Origin: an uncultured Clostridium sp. | GTDB lineage: Bacteria > Bacillota > Clostridia > Clostridiales > Clostridiaceae | DNA length: 64,000 bases | Reading direction: 5' to 3' | Assembly (NCBI RefSeq): GCF_947036855.1 | Contig: NZ_CAMQRY010000001.1 | Location: 1-64,000 of the forward strand | In this document: positions 1 to 7,917 of the stretch, one piece after another | Position numbering within the stretch: the stretch's first letter is position 1 | Layout of the letters: every line of letters begins with the position of its first letter | Made by a program: the position numbers and the translations under genes | The notes under the pieces: model-generated | Told to the model about the DNA's origin: nothing | The model's database searches: none | The model's input: the letters and a program-made list of their open reading frames with translations, nothing else

Positions 1-65
1 TTATAGAGGATATAGTTATAGAAATGAATGGAAATCCAGTTGTAGAGGCAGAAAAAATAAAATAA
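1..65 (+). CDS. 3' end of an unidentified upstream gene
   Basis: The third frame is open from the window edge to a TAA at 63-65 and encodes a last stretch ending in NPVVEAEKIK. It is too short to identify. No clear terminator hairpin follows it before the next gene, so it may be cotranscribed with that gene, although an 88-base AT-rich gap separates them. The other two forward frames give less protein-like reading. Everything 5' of base 1 is missing. Confidence 0.4.
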   Translation, partial: IEDIVIEMNGNPVVEAEKIK

Positions 66-153
66 TTGAATAAAAGAGTAGTTTAGTTACGCAAAATATA
101 TTAAAATATATTATATAATTAACCAATTATTTAGATTTTAGGAGAGTTGAAAG

Positions 154-459
154 ATGGAAAATTTACATGAAGAGTTTTATAGAGAAATGCAAAATCTTGA
201 AGAAAAAATAAATTGTTCACTTAAAATAAAGATGGATTTAAAAGCGTTTGAAGATAATAGTGAGCTTATAAGTTATGTTGAAAAAGTTATAGAAAAAAAT
301 GGTGGTAGAGCAACATTTACTAAACTTTGGGGAAAAGGAAGACTTGACCTTAGCATAGAATATCTTGTTTTAAAAGATAGATATAAGAGTTTATTTTCAG
401 ATTATATAAAAGAGAAAAGCAGAGAAACACTTCGACAATATGGATTTGAGATTGACTAA
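154..459 (+). CDS. Hypothetical protein, 101 aa
   Basis: I do not recognise this small soluble protein. It starts at an ATG preceded by AGGAGAG at a good distance, so translation is likely. The sequence is highly charged. An N-terminal part (about 1-50) is predicted to be helical, followed by a basic segment NGGRATFTKLWGKGRLDL (about 50-67) and a second helical region rich in K, R and E. It has no signal peptide, membrane segment or cysteine motif (one Cys only). It precedes the exonuclease III gene in the same direction with a 95-base gap. No function is proposed. Confidence 0.6.
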   Translation: MENLHEEFYREMQNLEEKINCSLKIKMDLKAFEDNSELISYVEKVIEKNGGRATFTKLWGKGRLDLSIEYLVLKDRYKSLFSDYIKEKSRETLRQYGFEID

Positions 460-554
460 AATAGAAAAACTAAAGAGAAGATGAGGATTTAGACTTTAAA
501 TATTTAAATGAAAATTTAAGTTTAAAGCATAAATTAGAGTCAGGAGGAATTTGT

Positions 555-1313
555 ATGAAATTAATATCATGGAATGTAAATGGAATAAGAGCTTGTGTGA
601 AAAAAGGCTTTATAGAGTATTTTAAGGAACAAAATGCTGATATATTTTGTATTCAAGAAAGTAAGCTTCAAGCAGGTCAGATTAACCTTGATGAAGAGCT
701 TAAAGATTATCATCAGTATTGGAATTATGCTGAGAAAAAAGGTTATTCAGGAACAGCTATATTCACAAAAAAAGAACCTATAAGCGTAAGTTATGGAATG
801 GGTATAGATGAACATGATAAAGAGGGTAGAGTTATAACACTTGAATTTGAAGATTTCTATATGATAACAGTTTATACACCAAATTCTAAATCAGAACTTT
901 TAAGACTTGATTATAGAATGGAGTGGGAAGATGCATTTAGGGAGTATATGATGAAGCTTGATAATATTAAGCCTGTTGTTGTATGTGGTGATTTAAATGT
1001 AGCACATAAGGAGATAGACCTTAAAAACTTTAAGACAAATAGAAATAGTGCAGGATTTACACAGCAGGAGAGAGGTAAGATGGATATTCTTATGACATCA
1101 GGTTTTGTAGATAGTTTTAGATATTTTTATCCAGAAGTTAAAAGCCGATATTCTTGGTGGTCATACAGAGCTAATGCAAGAAATAATAATGCAGGATGGA
1201 GAATTGACTATTTCCTAGCATCAGAAAAACTTAAAGAAAGAATAAAAGACGCAGACATACATCATGATATACTTGGTTCAGATCATTGTCCTGTTGTTTT
1301 GTATATGGATTAA
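555..1313 (+). CDS. xth: Exodeoxyribonuclease III (AP endonuclease)
   Basis: This protein of the EEP (endonuclease/exonuclease/phosphatase) family cleaves DNA 5' of abasic sites and degrades 3' ends during base excision repair. Its 252 aa are the usual length. Visible catalytic features are the N-terminal SWNVNG (Asn7), Glu35 in IQESK, the GDLNVAHKEIDL block near residue 146, WRIDYFL near residue 215, and the C-terminal SDHCP with Asp243 and His244. The ATG is preceded by AGGAGG at a good spacing. It is monocistronic or follows the 101-aa gene, and a hairpin with a T run lies just downstream. Assignment to the Xth/ExoA type is firm; physiological specificity is inferred from the family. Confidence 0.96.
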   Translation: MKLISWNVNGIRACVKKGFIEYFKEQNADIFCIQESKLQAGQINLDEELKDYHQYWNYAEKKGYSGTAIFTKKEPISVSYGMGIDEHDKEGRVITLEFEDFYMITVYTPNSKSELLRLDYRMEWEDAFREYMMKLDNIKPVVVCGDLNVAHKEIDLKNFKTNRNSAGFTQQERGKMDILMTSGFVDSFRYFYPEVKSRYSWWSYRANARNNNAGWRIDYFLASEKLKERIKDADIHHDILGSDHCPVVLYMD

Positions 1314-1321
1314 AAGATAGG

Positions 1322-1354
1322 TGGTTGTAAATAATACAGCCATTTATTTTTTTT
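1322..1354 (+). terminator. Intrinsic terminator after xth
   Basis: An 8-bp stem (TGGTTGTA with TACAGCCA, one G-U pair) closes a 5-base loop and is followed by a T-rich run. It lies 9 bases after the xth stop codon. Confidence 0.6.
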
Positions 1355-1371
1355 ATCTGATATTTAAAGGG

Positions 1372-1403
1372 TAAAAAAGGACAGGTTGAAAAACAACCTG
1401 TCC
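1372..1403 (-). terminator. Intrinsic terminator of ldh
   Basis: A perfect 10-bp stem (GGACAGGTTG with CAACCTGTCC) has a 5-base A loop. On the minus strand it is followed by six T. It lies 10 bases beyond the ldh stop codon. Confidence 0.9.
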
Positions 1404-1413
1404 AGATATAGAA

Positions 1414-2367
1414 TTATTTTATTAAGTTAGATTCAGCTATGTGAGATTTTAATAACTCACCTGATTCTTTTAATTTAGCCTGCTCTGAAACACTTAAAGG
1501 CATTTCGATAATTCTTCTTCCTCCACCTCTATTAACAATAGTAGGTATAGCTAAGTGAACATCACTAATTCCATATTGACCTTCGAATAATGAAGATAAT
1601 GGAAGGATTGAATTTTCATCTCTTAAGATAGCTTCAACTATTCTTGCAACAGATAATCCGATAGCATAGTTTGTATATCCTTTTCTGTTTATGATTTCAT
1701 AAGCAGCATGTTTAACCTTCTCAGGTATTTCAATTCTCATAGTAGTATCACATTTTTCATGTGATTCACAGTATTTATCAACTGGCATACCAGCAATATC
1801 TGTTAAACTCCAAGCAACGATTTCTGAATCTCCGTGCTCTCCAACAATATAAGTATTAACATCTTGAGGAGCTATTTCTAAATGCTCACCAAGCATGTAC
1901 TTAAGTCTTGCAGTATCAAGAACAGTTCCTGATCCGATAACTCTTTCTTTTGGGAATCCTGATATTTTGTAAGCTATGTGAGTTAATATATCAACTGGGT
2001 TTGAAACAACTAATAATATTGAGTTAGGGCTATATTTAACGATTTGAGGTATTATTTGATTAAATACTCCAACGTTTTTGTTTATTAAATCAAGTCTTGT
2101 TTCACCTGGTTTTTGTCCAACACCAGCTGTAATAACAACTATATCTGAGTTAGCTGTATCAGCATAATCTCCTGAAGTTACATTTACAGATTTAACGAAA
2201 GATGCTCCGTGAGCAAGATCCATTGCCTCTCCTTCAGCTTTTTCTTTATTTATATCAACTATAACTATTTCTGAAGCTAATGATTGAATCATTAATGCGT
2301 AAGCAGATGCTGATCCAACGAATCCTGCTCCAATTATAGAGATTTTGTTAGTCTTTTTATTTATCAT
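1414..2367 (-). CDS. ldh: L-lactate dehydrogenase
   Basis: This NAD-dependent enzyme reduces pyruvate to L-lactate in the cytoplasm and regenerates NAD+ during fermentation. The 317-aa protein has the Rossmann motif IGAGFVGSA near the N terminus. It also has the substrate loop GQKPGETR, where Gln marks lactate rather than malate specificity, the SNPVDI block, and the catalytic His in VGEHGDSE (about residue 178). A GTG nine bases upstream also opens the frame but overlaps the AGGAG ribosome binding site. The ATG at 2367, eight bases after AGGAG, is therefore the better start. The gene is monocistronic with its own terminator. The 400 bases upstream carry a palindrome that could be a redox operator. 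Confidence 0.96.
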   Translation of the reverse strand: MINKKTNKISIIGAGFVGSASAYALMIQSLASEIVIVDINKEKAEGEAMDLAHGASFVKSVNVTSGDYADTANSDIVVITAGVGQKPGETRLDLINKNVGVFNQIIPQIVKYSPNSILLVVSNPVDILTHIAYKISGFPKERVIGSGTVLDTARLKYMLGEHLEIAPQDVNTYIVGEHGDSEIVAWSLTDIAGMPVDKYCESHEKCDTTMRIEIPEKVKHAAYEIINRKGYTNYAIGLSVARIVEAILRDENSILPLSSLFEGQYGISDVHLAIPTIVNRGGGRRIIEMPLSVSEQAKLKESGELLKSHIAESNLIK

Positions 2368-2436
2368 TAAAATCACTCCTAAAGTTTTTTCTTATAGTAT
2401 GTTTAGATTTATTATCTTAAGTAAGATATGAACAAC

Positions 2437-2454
2437 TGTGTTATAAAAAACACA
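2437..2454. promoter_or_regulatory. Palindrome upstream of ldh, possible Rex-like operator
   Basis: The arms TGTGTT and AACACA are perfectly inverted around a 6-base spacer, about 70 bases upstream of the ldh start. Rex sites are 18-bp palindromes of related form (TTGTG or TTGTT half sites), but this one fits the spacing imperfectly, so the assignment is tentative. The rest of the 2368-2768 gap is AT-rich. It holds a second short palindrome TTGTTAACAA at 2546-2555 and the ribosome binding site of the next gene. I see no ORF or RNA in it. Confidence 0.3.
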
Positions 2455-2768
2455 ATGTTTTAAGTTTTTATGTACAAACCTATCATATATTATGATTATA
2501 TACTATAAAAATGACATAATCAATGGATTTTCGACAATTCAAAGTTTGTTAACAATTAGGCAAAAAAACTTTGAAAAAAAGTAAAAATGATTAAAAAAGA
2601 GAAAAATAAGAGGTGAAGAATAATTAAGCTATTTTAAAATAAAGGTCTAATAAAGCCTTAAATACATTAATTTGGAGTGAATTTTTTTTGTTTAACTGAG
2701 CAATAAGTAATATAATGATTATAAATATAAATGTTAAAAATATGTGAATATTGTGAAGGGGTGGAGTT

Positions 2769-4358
2769 TTGGAACATGGACAAATTAAACATATGCTTAA
2801 TAATCGTAAGAATTTAAAGACAAAACTTATTATTGAAGGAGCTTTAGTTGGTCTGATTGCTGGGGTAGTCATGGTACTAAATAAAGTTATAGTTGATTTA
2901 TTATTCTCACATTTTAAGGAATTATATGCTTGGGCAAGAGAAGACTATACTGGTATGGTTGTTGTTTTCTCATTACTAATAGTAAGTGGACTTATTGTTG
3001 GTAGAATGGTTAAAAAAGAACCTATGATAGCAGGAAGTGGTATTCCACAAGTTGAGGGTATACTTAGTAGAAATTTAAAAGTAAGTTGGATTAGAGTATT
3101 AATCTATAAATTCTTTGGTGGGATCTTAGTTCTTGGAACAGGATTATCAGTAGGTAAAGAAGGTCCATCTGTTCAGATGGGGGCATCTATTGGACAAGGT
3201 TTTGGAAAACTTTTTAAACGAATTAACATAGAGCAAAAGTTTTTAATTACAGCTGGAGCATCAGCAGGACTTAGCTCAGCATTTAATGCTCCGTTATCAG
3301 GAGTTATTTTTGCATTAGAAGAAGTACATAAAAATTTCTCGCCAATTGTTTTAATATCTGCAATGACAGCATCACTTAGTGCTGATTTTGTATTAAGACA
3401 AGTACTACATGCGGGACTTGCATTAGATTTTGGAGTGCAAATGCAAACATTGCCACTTGAATATTATTGGACACTTATAGTACTTGGTTTAATTATAGGA
3501 GTAGGTGGTGCTATTTTTTCAAAAGGAATAGTTGTAGCTCAAAATTTATATGGAAAAATTAAATTACCAGTAGAATTTAAAGTAATAATTCCATTTTTAC
3601 TTACAGGAATTATAGCTTTAACGCTTCCTGTATTACTTGGTGGTGGGCATCAGTTTATTATGAGTCTTCCAAATGGAAACTATACACTTATTATGCTATT
3701 TGCACTTCTTGTAATTAAGTTTTTATTTACAATATTATGTTTTGGTTCAGGTATACCAGGAGGTATTTTCTTCCCACTCCTTGTACTTGGTGGAGTTATA
3801 GGAGATATATTTGGAATTATAATATGTCACTATCTTGGGCTTCCTAGTATATTTATACTGAACTTTATAATTCTTGCAATGGCAGGGAATTTTGCATCAA
3901 TAGTAAAAGCACCAATAACTGGGATGGTACTAATAATGGAAATGACAGGTTCATTTGAGCATTTACTAGCACTTTCAATAGTTGTAATAGTATCATATAC
4001 AGTATCAGATTTATTAAAGATGGAGCCGATATATGAAACTCTCCTTGATAGGCTTTTGGTGAAAGTTGGATATAAGAAAGGTGAAATTATTTCGAGTAAT
4101 AAAACTTTAATAGAAACTGTTGTTGAAGTTGGATCAATTGTAGAAGGTAATCTTGTTAAAGATTTAAATCTTCCAGAATGTTGTCTTCTTGTTTCAATTA
4201 AAAGAGGAGAAAAAGAAATTATACCAAGAGGCTACACTAAAGTAATTGCAGGAGATTATCTTGTTGTTATGGCTAGTGAAACTAAAGAAGCAGAAATGTT
4301 TGAGATTTTAGAGAGAATATCAGTTGCTAATAGATACGTAATTGATGATATAGAGTAA
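2769..4358 (+). CDS. CLC-family chloride channel/antiporter with C-terminal TrkA-C domain
   Basis: This is an integral membrane chloride transporter of 529 aa. The CLC core shows GSGIP (89-93), GKEGP with the gating Glu131, FALEEV with Glu185 at the position of the internal proton glutamate of exchangers, and GSGIPGGIFFP (326-336). Having both glutamates suggests H+/Cl- exchange rather than a simple channel. About 85 C-terminal residues (from about 445) form a soluble TrkA-C (RCK-C) domain likely to bind a regulatory ligand. The start is TTG, preceded by a GGGGTGG ribosome binding site; no ATG lies nearby in frame. It ends at a terminator shared with the convergent MATE gene. Confidence 0.93.
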   Translation: MEHGQIKHMLNNRKNLKTKLIIEGALVGLIAGVVMVLNKVIVDLLFSHFKELYAWAREDYTGMVVVFSLLIVSGLIVGRMVKKEPMIAGSGIPQVEGILSRNLKVSWIRVLIYKFFGGILVLGTGLSVGKEGPSVQMGASIGQGFGKLFKRINIEQKFLITAGASAGLSSAFNAPLSGVIFALEEVHKNFSPIVLISAMTASLSADFVLRQVLHAGLALDFGVQMQTLPLEYYWTLIVLGLIIGVGGAIFSKGIVVAQNLYGKIKLPVEFKVIIPFLLTGIIALTLPVLLGGGHQFIMSLPNGNYTLIMLFALLVIKFLFTILCFGSGIPGGIFFPLLVLGGVIGDIFGIIICHYLGLPSIFILNFIILAMAGNFASIVKAPITGMVLIMEMTGSFEHLLALSIVVIVSYTVSDLLKMEPIYETLLDRLLVKVGYKKGEIISSNKTLIETVVEVGSIVEGNLVKDLNLPECCLLVSIKRGEKEIIPRGYTKVIAGDYLVVMASETKEAEMFEILERISVANRYVIDDIE

Positions 4359-4363
4359 AAGAG

Positions 4364-4400
4364 AAAGGTAGTCTAGTTTTTAAAACTAGGCTACCTTTTT
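4364..4400. terminator. Bidirectional terminator between clc and the MATE gene
   Basis: A long stem (AAAGGTAG... with ...CTACCTTT, about 17 bp with one mismatch) is flanked by A and T runs, so it can stop transcription from both sides. The last codons of the minus-strand gene lie inside it. Confidence 0.88.
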
Positions 4401-5729
4401 TTGTACATTTAGACTATGTCCCAATGCTCTTTTTATACTAATAACTGAAATTCCAAGACATAGAAGTTCAGTTATAGGTGTTGATATCCAGATTCCATTC
4501 GCTCCAAGTAATTTTGTAGAGATAAATAGAACTGCAATAATTATTACTATTCCTCTTGAAAGTGAAATTACAGTAGCAATAGCAGGCTTTTCAATCGCAG
4601 AAAAGAATCCTGATATGATAATGTTGAATCCCATAAGTAGGAAGGTAAGGCTATATATTTTTAGAGAAATATTAGCTAAATTATTTAGAGATGGATCAGA
4701 TCCATCTATAAAGATTGAAACTATACTTGATGTGAAAACATTTGTTAGTAAAAATGTAGTAATTGATGCAATTAAAATTGCAGTAATACTCATTTTAAAT
4801 AAATAACGTACTGATTTTATAGAACCTTTTCCAAAATAATAACTTACAAGTGGTTGCATTCCTTGAGTTATACCAATCATTGTCATAAGAACAAGTGAAC
4901 TTGTATAACTTATAATACTATAGGCAACAACACCATTTTCTCCGATATACATTAAAATATACTTATTGAATAATAATATAACAATACCAGCAGCAAGTTC
5001 AGTTAATGAATCAGGGAATCCAATAGTAACAATTCTTAGAATTTGCTTAAAGTTAATTTTAAATTTAGCAAATTTAAGAGTAGATCTTTTACTAAGGAAA
5101 TGGCTTAAGAATATTGCACCAGATAAAATCTGAGAAAGTCCAGTAGCAAAAGCTGCTCCTTCAATTCCCATATTAAGTTTTGCTATAAATATATAATCAA
5201 GTAAAACATTTGTAAGAGCAGCTACACCAACGGCTATAATTGATAGGTATGGTGAGCCATCAGTCTTACATAAAACTTCTAAATAATATGAAATCATAAA
5301 GAAACCATTGAAAAACACTATTGTTTTTAAATATTTTAGGACTAAATTTATATTATTAGGTTCCGCACCTAAGAAATATGCAAATGAATCAATATTAAAA
5401 TATATTAGTATAAAAGTCACGATACTTATTGTGATAAGACACACAAGTCCAAGTGTGAAAGTTGAATTTGCTTTATTAGCTTGTTTTTTACCAAGGTACA
5501 TAGCTATAATTGTCGATGATCCTATGGCAAAAAGTATAGACACAGCAAATATAATATTAATAAATGGCATTGATATGTTTACAGCAGCTAGTGCTGATGG
5601 TCCAACATATTTACCTACAAATATACCATCGATGATAGTATATAATGAAAACACCCACATCGCACAGATTGATGGGATTAAATAATTGAAAAATTGTTTT
5701 TTAAGAGATTTCTTCTCTTGCGAGCTCAT
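4386..5729 (-). CDS. MATE family multidrug efflux transporter
   Basis: This 447-aa polytopic membrane protein has about 12 hydrophobic segments in two homologous halves. MATE proteins export cationic drugs and metabolites using a Na+ or H+ gradient. The N-terminal region (YLIPSICAMWVFSLYTIIDG, then GKYVGPSALAAVNI) and the equivalent segment in the second half (ITQGMQPLVSYYFGKGS) are typical of the DinF/NorM-like Firmicute branch. The start ATG follows AAGGAAG. It is divergent from a MerR-type regulator, and its promoter has the 19-bp spacer with internal dyad expected of MerR activation, so drug-inducible expression is inferred. The substrate is not predictable. Confidence 0.92.
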   Translation of the reverse strand: MSSQEKKSLKKQFFNYLIPSICAMWVFSLYTIIDGIFVGKYVGPSALAAVNISMPFINIIFAVSILFAIGSSTIIAMYLGKKQANKANSTFTLGLVCLITISIVTFILIYFNIDSFAYFLGAEPNNINLVLKYLKTIVFFNGFFMISYYLEVLCKTDGSPYLSIIAVGVAALTNVLLDYIFIAKLNMGIEGAAFATGLSQILSGAIFLSHFLSKRSTLKFAKFKINFKQILRIVTIGFPDSLTELAAGIVILLFNKYILMYIGENGVVAYSIISYTSSLVLMTMIGITQGMQPLVSYYFGKGSIKSVRYLFKMSITAILIASITTFLLTNVFTSSIVSIFIDGSDPSLNNLANISLKIYSLTFLLMGFNIIISGFFSAIEKPAIATVISLSRGIVIIIAVLFISTKLLGANGIWISTPITELLCLGISVISIKRALGHSLNVQKKVA

Positions 5730-5750
5730 TTTATCACTTCCTTATATACC

Positions 5751-5781
5751 ATACTAAACTATGGTATAATACTATAGTCAA
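5751..5781 (-). promoter_or_regulatory. MerR-type promoter/operator of the MATE gene
   Basis: On the minus strand, a -35 box TTGACT (5776-5781) and a -10 box TAGTAT (5751-5756) are separated by 19 bases. That is longer than the optimum of 17 and characteristic of MerR-activated promoters. A 21-bp imperfect dyad with one mismatch (5758-5778) fills the spacer, and a second perfect repeat (TACCATA/TATGGTA, 5747-5766) overlaps the -10 region. The divergent MerR gene starts 50 bases away. Confidence 0.8.
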
Positions 5782-5830
5782 TAGGTTAATTTACTAAAAG
5801 TGGAAAATTAATTTTAAGGGGGAATATTTT

Positions 5831-6673
5831 ATGAAAGAATATTATAAAATTGGTGAGATATCAAAGATATATGATATAGGAAAAGATTCGCTTATGTACT
5901 ATGAAAGACTTGGTATTTTAAAGCCAATAAGGGATGAAAATTCATATAGGCTTTATAGTATAAATGATATATGGAAGTTAAACCTTATAAAGGAACTTAG
6001 AGCTTTAAATTTTCCAATGAGTAGAATAAAGGAGTATATTGATAATAGATCAACAGAGTCTACAATAGATATTTTTAATGAAGAAGTAGATATTTTAGAT
6101 AGAAAAATAAGTGAGTTTAAGAAAAAAAGAAAAGAAGTTTCAGAGAGAGTTAATATAATAAAGAGAGAAAGTACTTCTGAAAAAATTGGAATGATAGAAC
6201 TTAGAGATATACCAGAGCGAAAAGCTATAAGGTTAAATGGAAATATAAAAAGGGATGAAGAAGCAGATTTTCTTATAAAAAAATTACATGAAAAGTTTGA
6301 AGAGAAGTTTAATATTCTTGGAAATAATAATATTGGTTCAATATTTTCACTTGATAAGGTTAAATGTGGAGAATATAACTATTATAAAAGTGTTTTTTGT
6401 TTTTTAAAGAGTAATAATATAGAAAAAAATGATTATAGTAATATGAGTTTTAATGAAGGTAAGTATTTATGTTATACATATAAGGGAGATTATTCTAAAA
6501 AAGAAGAAGTTTTAGATTTTATGTTCAAGTATGTAAATGAAAATGAACTTACTATAATGGGTGATATAATAGAGGTTTATAAGATTGATATACATGAAAC
6601 TTCTAATAAAGATGATTTTATAACTGAGATACAAATAGAAGTTAAGGATAAAAATACCTCTAATAAAATTTAG
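5831..6673 (+). CDS. MerR family transcriptional regulator with GyrI-like effector domain
   Basis: This 280-aa protein has an N-terminal MerR winged helix (YYKIGEISKIYDIGKDSLMYY, tyrosine-rich, residues 4-24, then the wing to about residue 70). A coiled-coil dimerisation helix follows (about 75-120). The C-terminal part (about 130-270) resembles the GyrI-like/BmrR-C drug-binding fold by size and layout, though I see no diagnostic motif. It is transcribed divergently from the MATE pump, so it most likely senses a toxic ligand and activates efflux by untwisting the 19-bp-spacer promoter between them. The start ATG follows AAGGGGGA. Confidence 0.88.
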   Translation: MKEYYKIGEISKIYDIGKDSLMYYERLGILKPIRDENSYRLYSINDIWKLNLIKELRALNFPMSRIKEYIDNRSTESTIDIFNEEVDILDRKISEFKKKRKEVSERVNIIKRESTSEKIGMIELRDIPERKAIRLNGNIKRDEEADFLIKKLHEKFEEKFNILGNNNIGSIFSLDKVKCGEYNYYKSVFCFLKSNNIEKNDYSNMSFNEGKYLCYTYKGDYSKKEEVLDFMFKYVNENELTIMGDIIEVYKIDIHETSNKDDFITEIQIEVKDKNTSNKI

Positions 6674-6723
6674 AGATAGTGATAATACTAGTAGTAACTA
6701 ATTGAAAGAGGAGTGAAGATAGT

Positions 6724-6867
6724 ATGGGAAAAAATAAAAAGAAAAAAGCTAAGTTTGATAATTTAAATGAGTTTACAAAAGGTGATAGTAATCAACTTAA
6801 ACAGAATATAAATAACAATAATACTTTTGAGGAAAGATTTGATAATACTAAAAATAGATTTTCTTAA
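6724..6867 (+). CDS. Small basic hypothetical protein, 47 aa
   Basis: This short ORF begins MGKNKKKKAKFDNLNEF and ends in NTKNRFS. It is supported by AGAGGAG ten bases before its ATG and by a strong terminator just downstream. The N terminus is a lysine cluster; the rest is rich in Asn, Asp and Gln and predicted to be disordered. It follows the MerR gene by 50 bases in the same direction and may be cotranscribed with it. I do not recognise it. Very small lysine-rich proteins like this are common and poorly characterised in clostridia. Confidence 0.6.
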   Translation: MGKNKKKKAKFDNLNEFTKGDSNQLKQNINNNNTFEERFDNTKNRFS

Positions 6868-6905
6868 AATCGATAGTATTATTAAAAAGAGTATAAGGTT
6901 TTCAT

Positions 6906-6944
6906 AAAGATTTGGCATTATTTTTAATGCTAAATCTTTTTTTT
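6906..6944 (+). terminator. Intrinsic terminator after the 47-aa gene
   Basis: A stem of about 15 bp (AAAGATTTGGCATTA with TAATGCTAAATCTTT, one mismatch) is followed by a run of T. Confidence 0.88.
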
Positions 6945-7017
6945 ATGTCTAAAAACAGAATAAGATGGCTATATTAATACATAGAATTATATATCTAAGT
7001 ATATTGGAGGGATGTAA

Positions 7018-7767
7018 ATGAGATATGAAAGTATATCTGTAAAAAGAGTTATAACATATTTTAATAACCCTATCGAGCAAGGTGGTTTTTGGCTTCCAAA
7101 CATAGAAAAAGAGTTTGTTTGGAGAGAAGAACAAATAGAGGCTATTGCTGATAGCATTATGAGAGAATACCCAATTGGTACATTTCTAGTTTTAAAAACT
7201 AAGAAACCTATTAATTACAGAAGATTTGTAAATACTTATAGCGAAGGTGTAAATATAAATAGTAATCCAGAAGCAATAACAGAAAATCAAAAACTTTTGG
7301 TTTTAGATGGACAGCAAAGACTACAAAGTTTATATATAGGGCTCAATGGTAGCTATAATGGAAAAGAATTATATTTTAATGTTCTAAGTGGGTATAAATC
7401 TAATGATAAAGGACTAAAATATGATTTTAAGTTTATGGATGATGATGAAAAGGAAGATTACTGGGTTAAGGTAAAAGAAATTATAAACTCAGATAAAAAA
7501 AATAATGCTAATAGAAGAAATGCTATAGCTAGAATTGAAAAAGAAGCTAAAGAAGAATTTAGTCAAGAAATTAAAAATATAATTGATGATAATTTAGATA
7601 AGCTTATAAACTGTTTTACAGTTAAAGAAATAGTTTGTTTTGCACTGCTTGATGATGTTGATAGTGATGGATTATATAATAGAAATGATATTTGTGATAT
7701 TGTAACAAGGCATAATTCTATAGGGTCTGTTTTTAATAGGGATGATTTAAGCAAAGCACTAACATAG
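7018..7767 (+). CDS. DUF262 (GmrSD N-terminal-like) protein, short form
   Basis: The 249-aa protein carries the DUF262 signature: FVWREEQIEAIADSIMREYP (33-52) followed by LVLDGQQR (DGQQR at 97-101), a ParB/Srx-like nucleotide-binding motif. Characterised members (GmrS, BrxU, SspE) fuse this to a C-terminal DUF1524 HNH nuclease and restrict phage DNA. Here the protein ends right after the block corresponding to the family's IFxRINSxGxxLSxxDL segment (DIVTRHNSIGSVFNRDDL). No HNH part exists and only 150 bases separate it from hppA. It is either a 3'-truncated remnant or a stand-alone form. The start ATG follows GGAGGG, and a terminator lies immediately after the stop. Confidence 0.82.
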   Translation: MRYESISVKRVITYFNNPIEQGGFWLPNIEKEFVWREEQIEAIADSIMREYPIGTFLVLKTKKPINYRRFVNTYSEGVNINSNPEAITENQKLLVLDGQQRLQSLYIGLNGSYNGKELYFNVLSGYKSNDKGLKYDFKFMDDDEKEDYWVKVKEIINSDKKNNANRRNAIARIEKEAKEEFSQEIKNIIDDNLDKLINCFTVKEIVCFALLDDVDSDGLYNRNDICDIVTRHNSIGSVFNRDDLSKALT

Positions 7768-7768
7768 C

Positions 7769-7812
7769 AAAAAAGATTTTACTAATGCATTTAGTAAAGT
7801 CTTTTTTCTTTT
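7769..7812 (+). terminator. Intrinsic terminator after the DUF262 gene
   Basis: A stem pairing TTTACTAA with TTAGTAAA, extended by A and T tracts, begins right after the stop codon and ends in a T-rich run. Confidence 0.85.
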
Positions 7813-7917
7813 TAGTAGGTTACATAAGAATTTTATCAAAAAATGTTGTTTTTACTTACTAAAAGAAGAAACTTTTGAATATATATTAAGGAATAAATAT
7901 ATATGGAGGGTTAATTT

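Noticed and set aside
2624..2872. Minus-strand ORF overlapping the CLC gene start
   Set aside because: It runs opposite to the CLC start, is rich in hydrophobic codons by chance, has no ribosome binding site, and overlaps conserved coding sequence.
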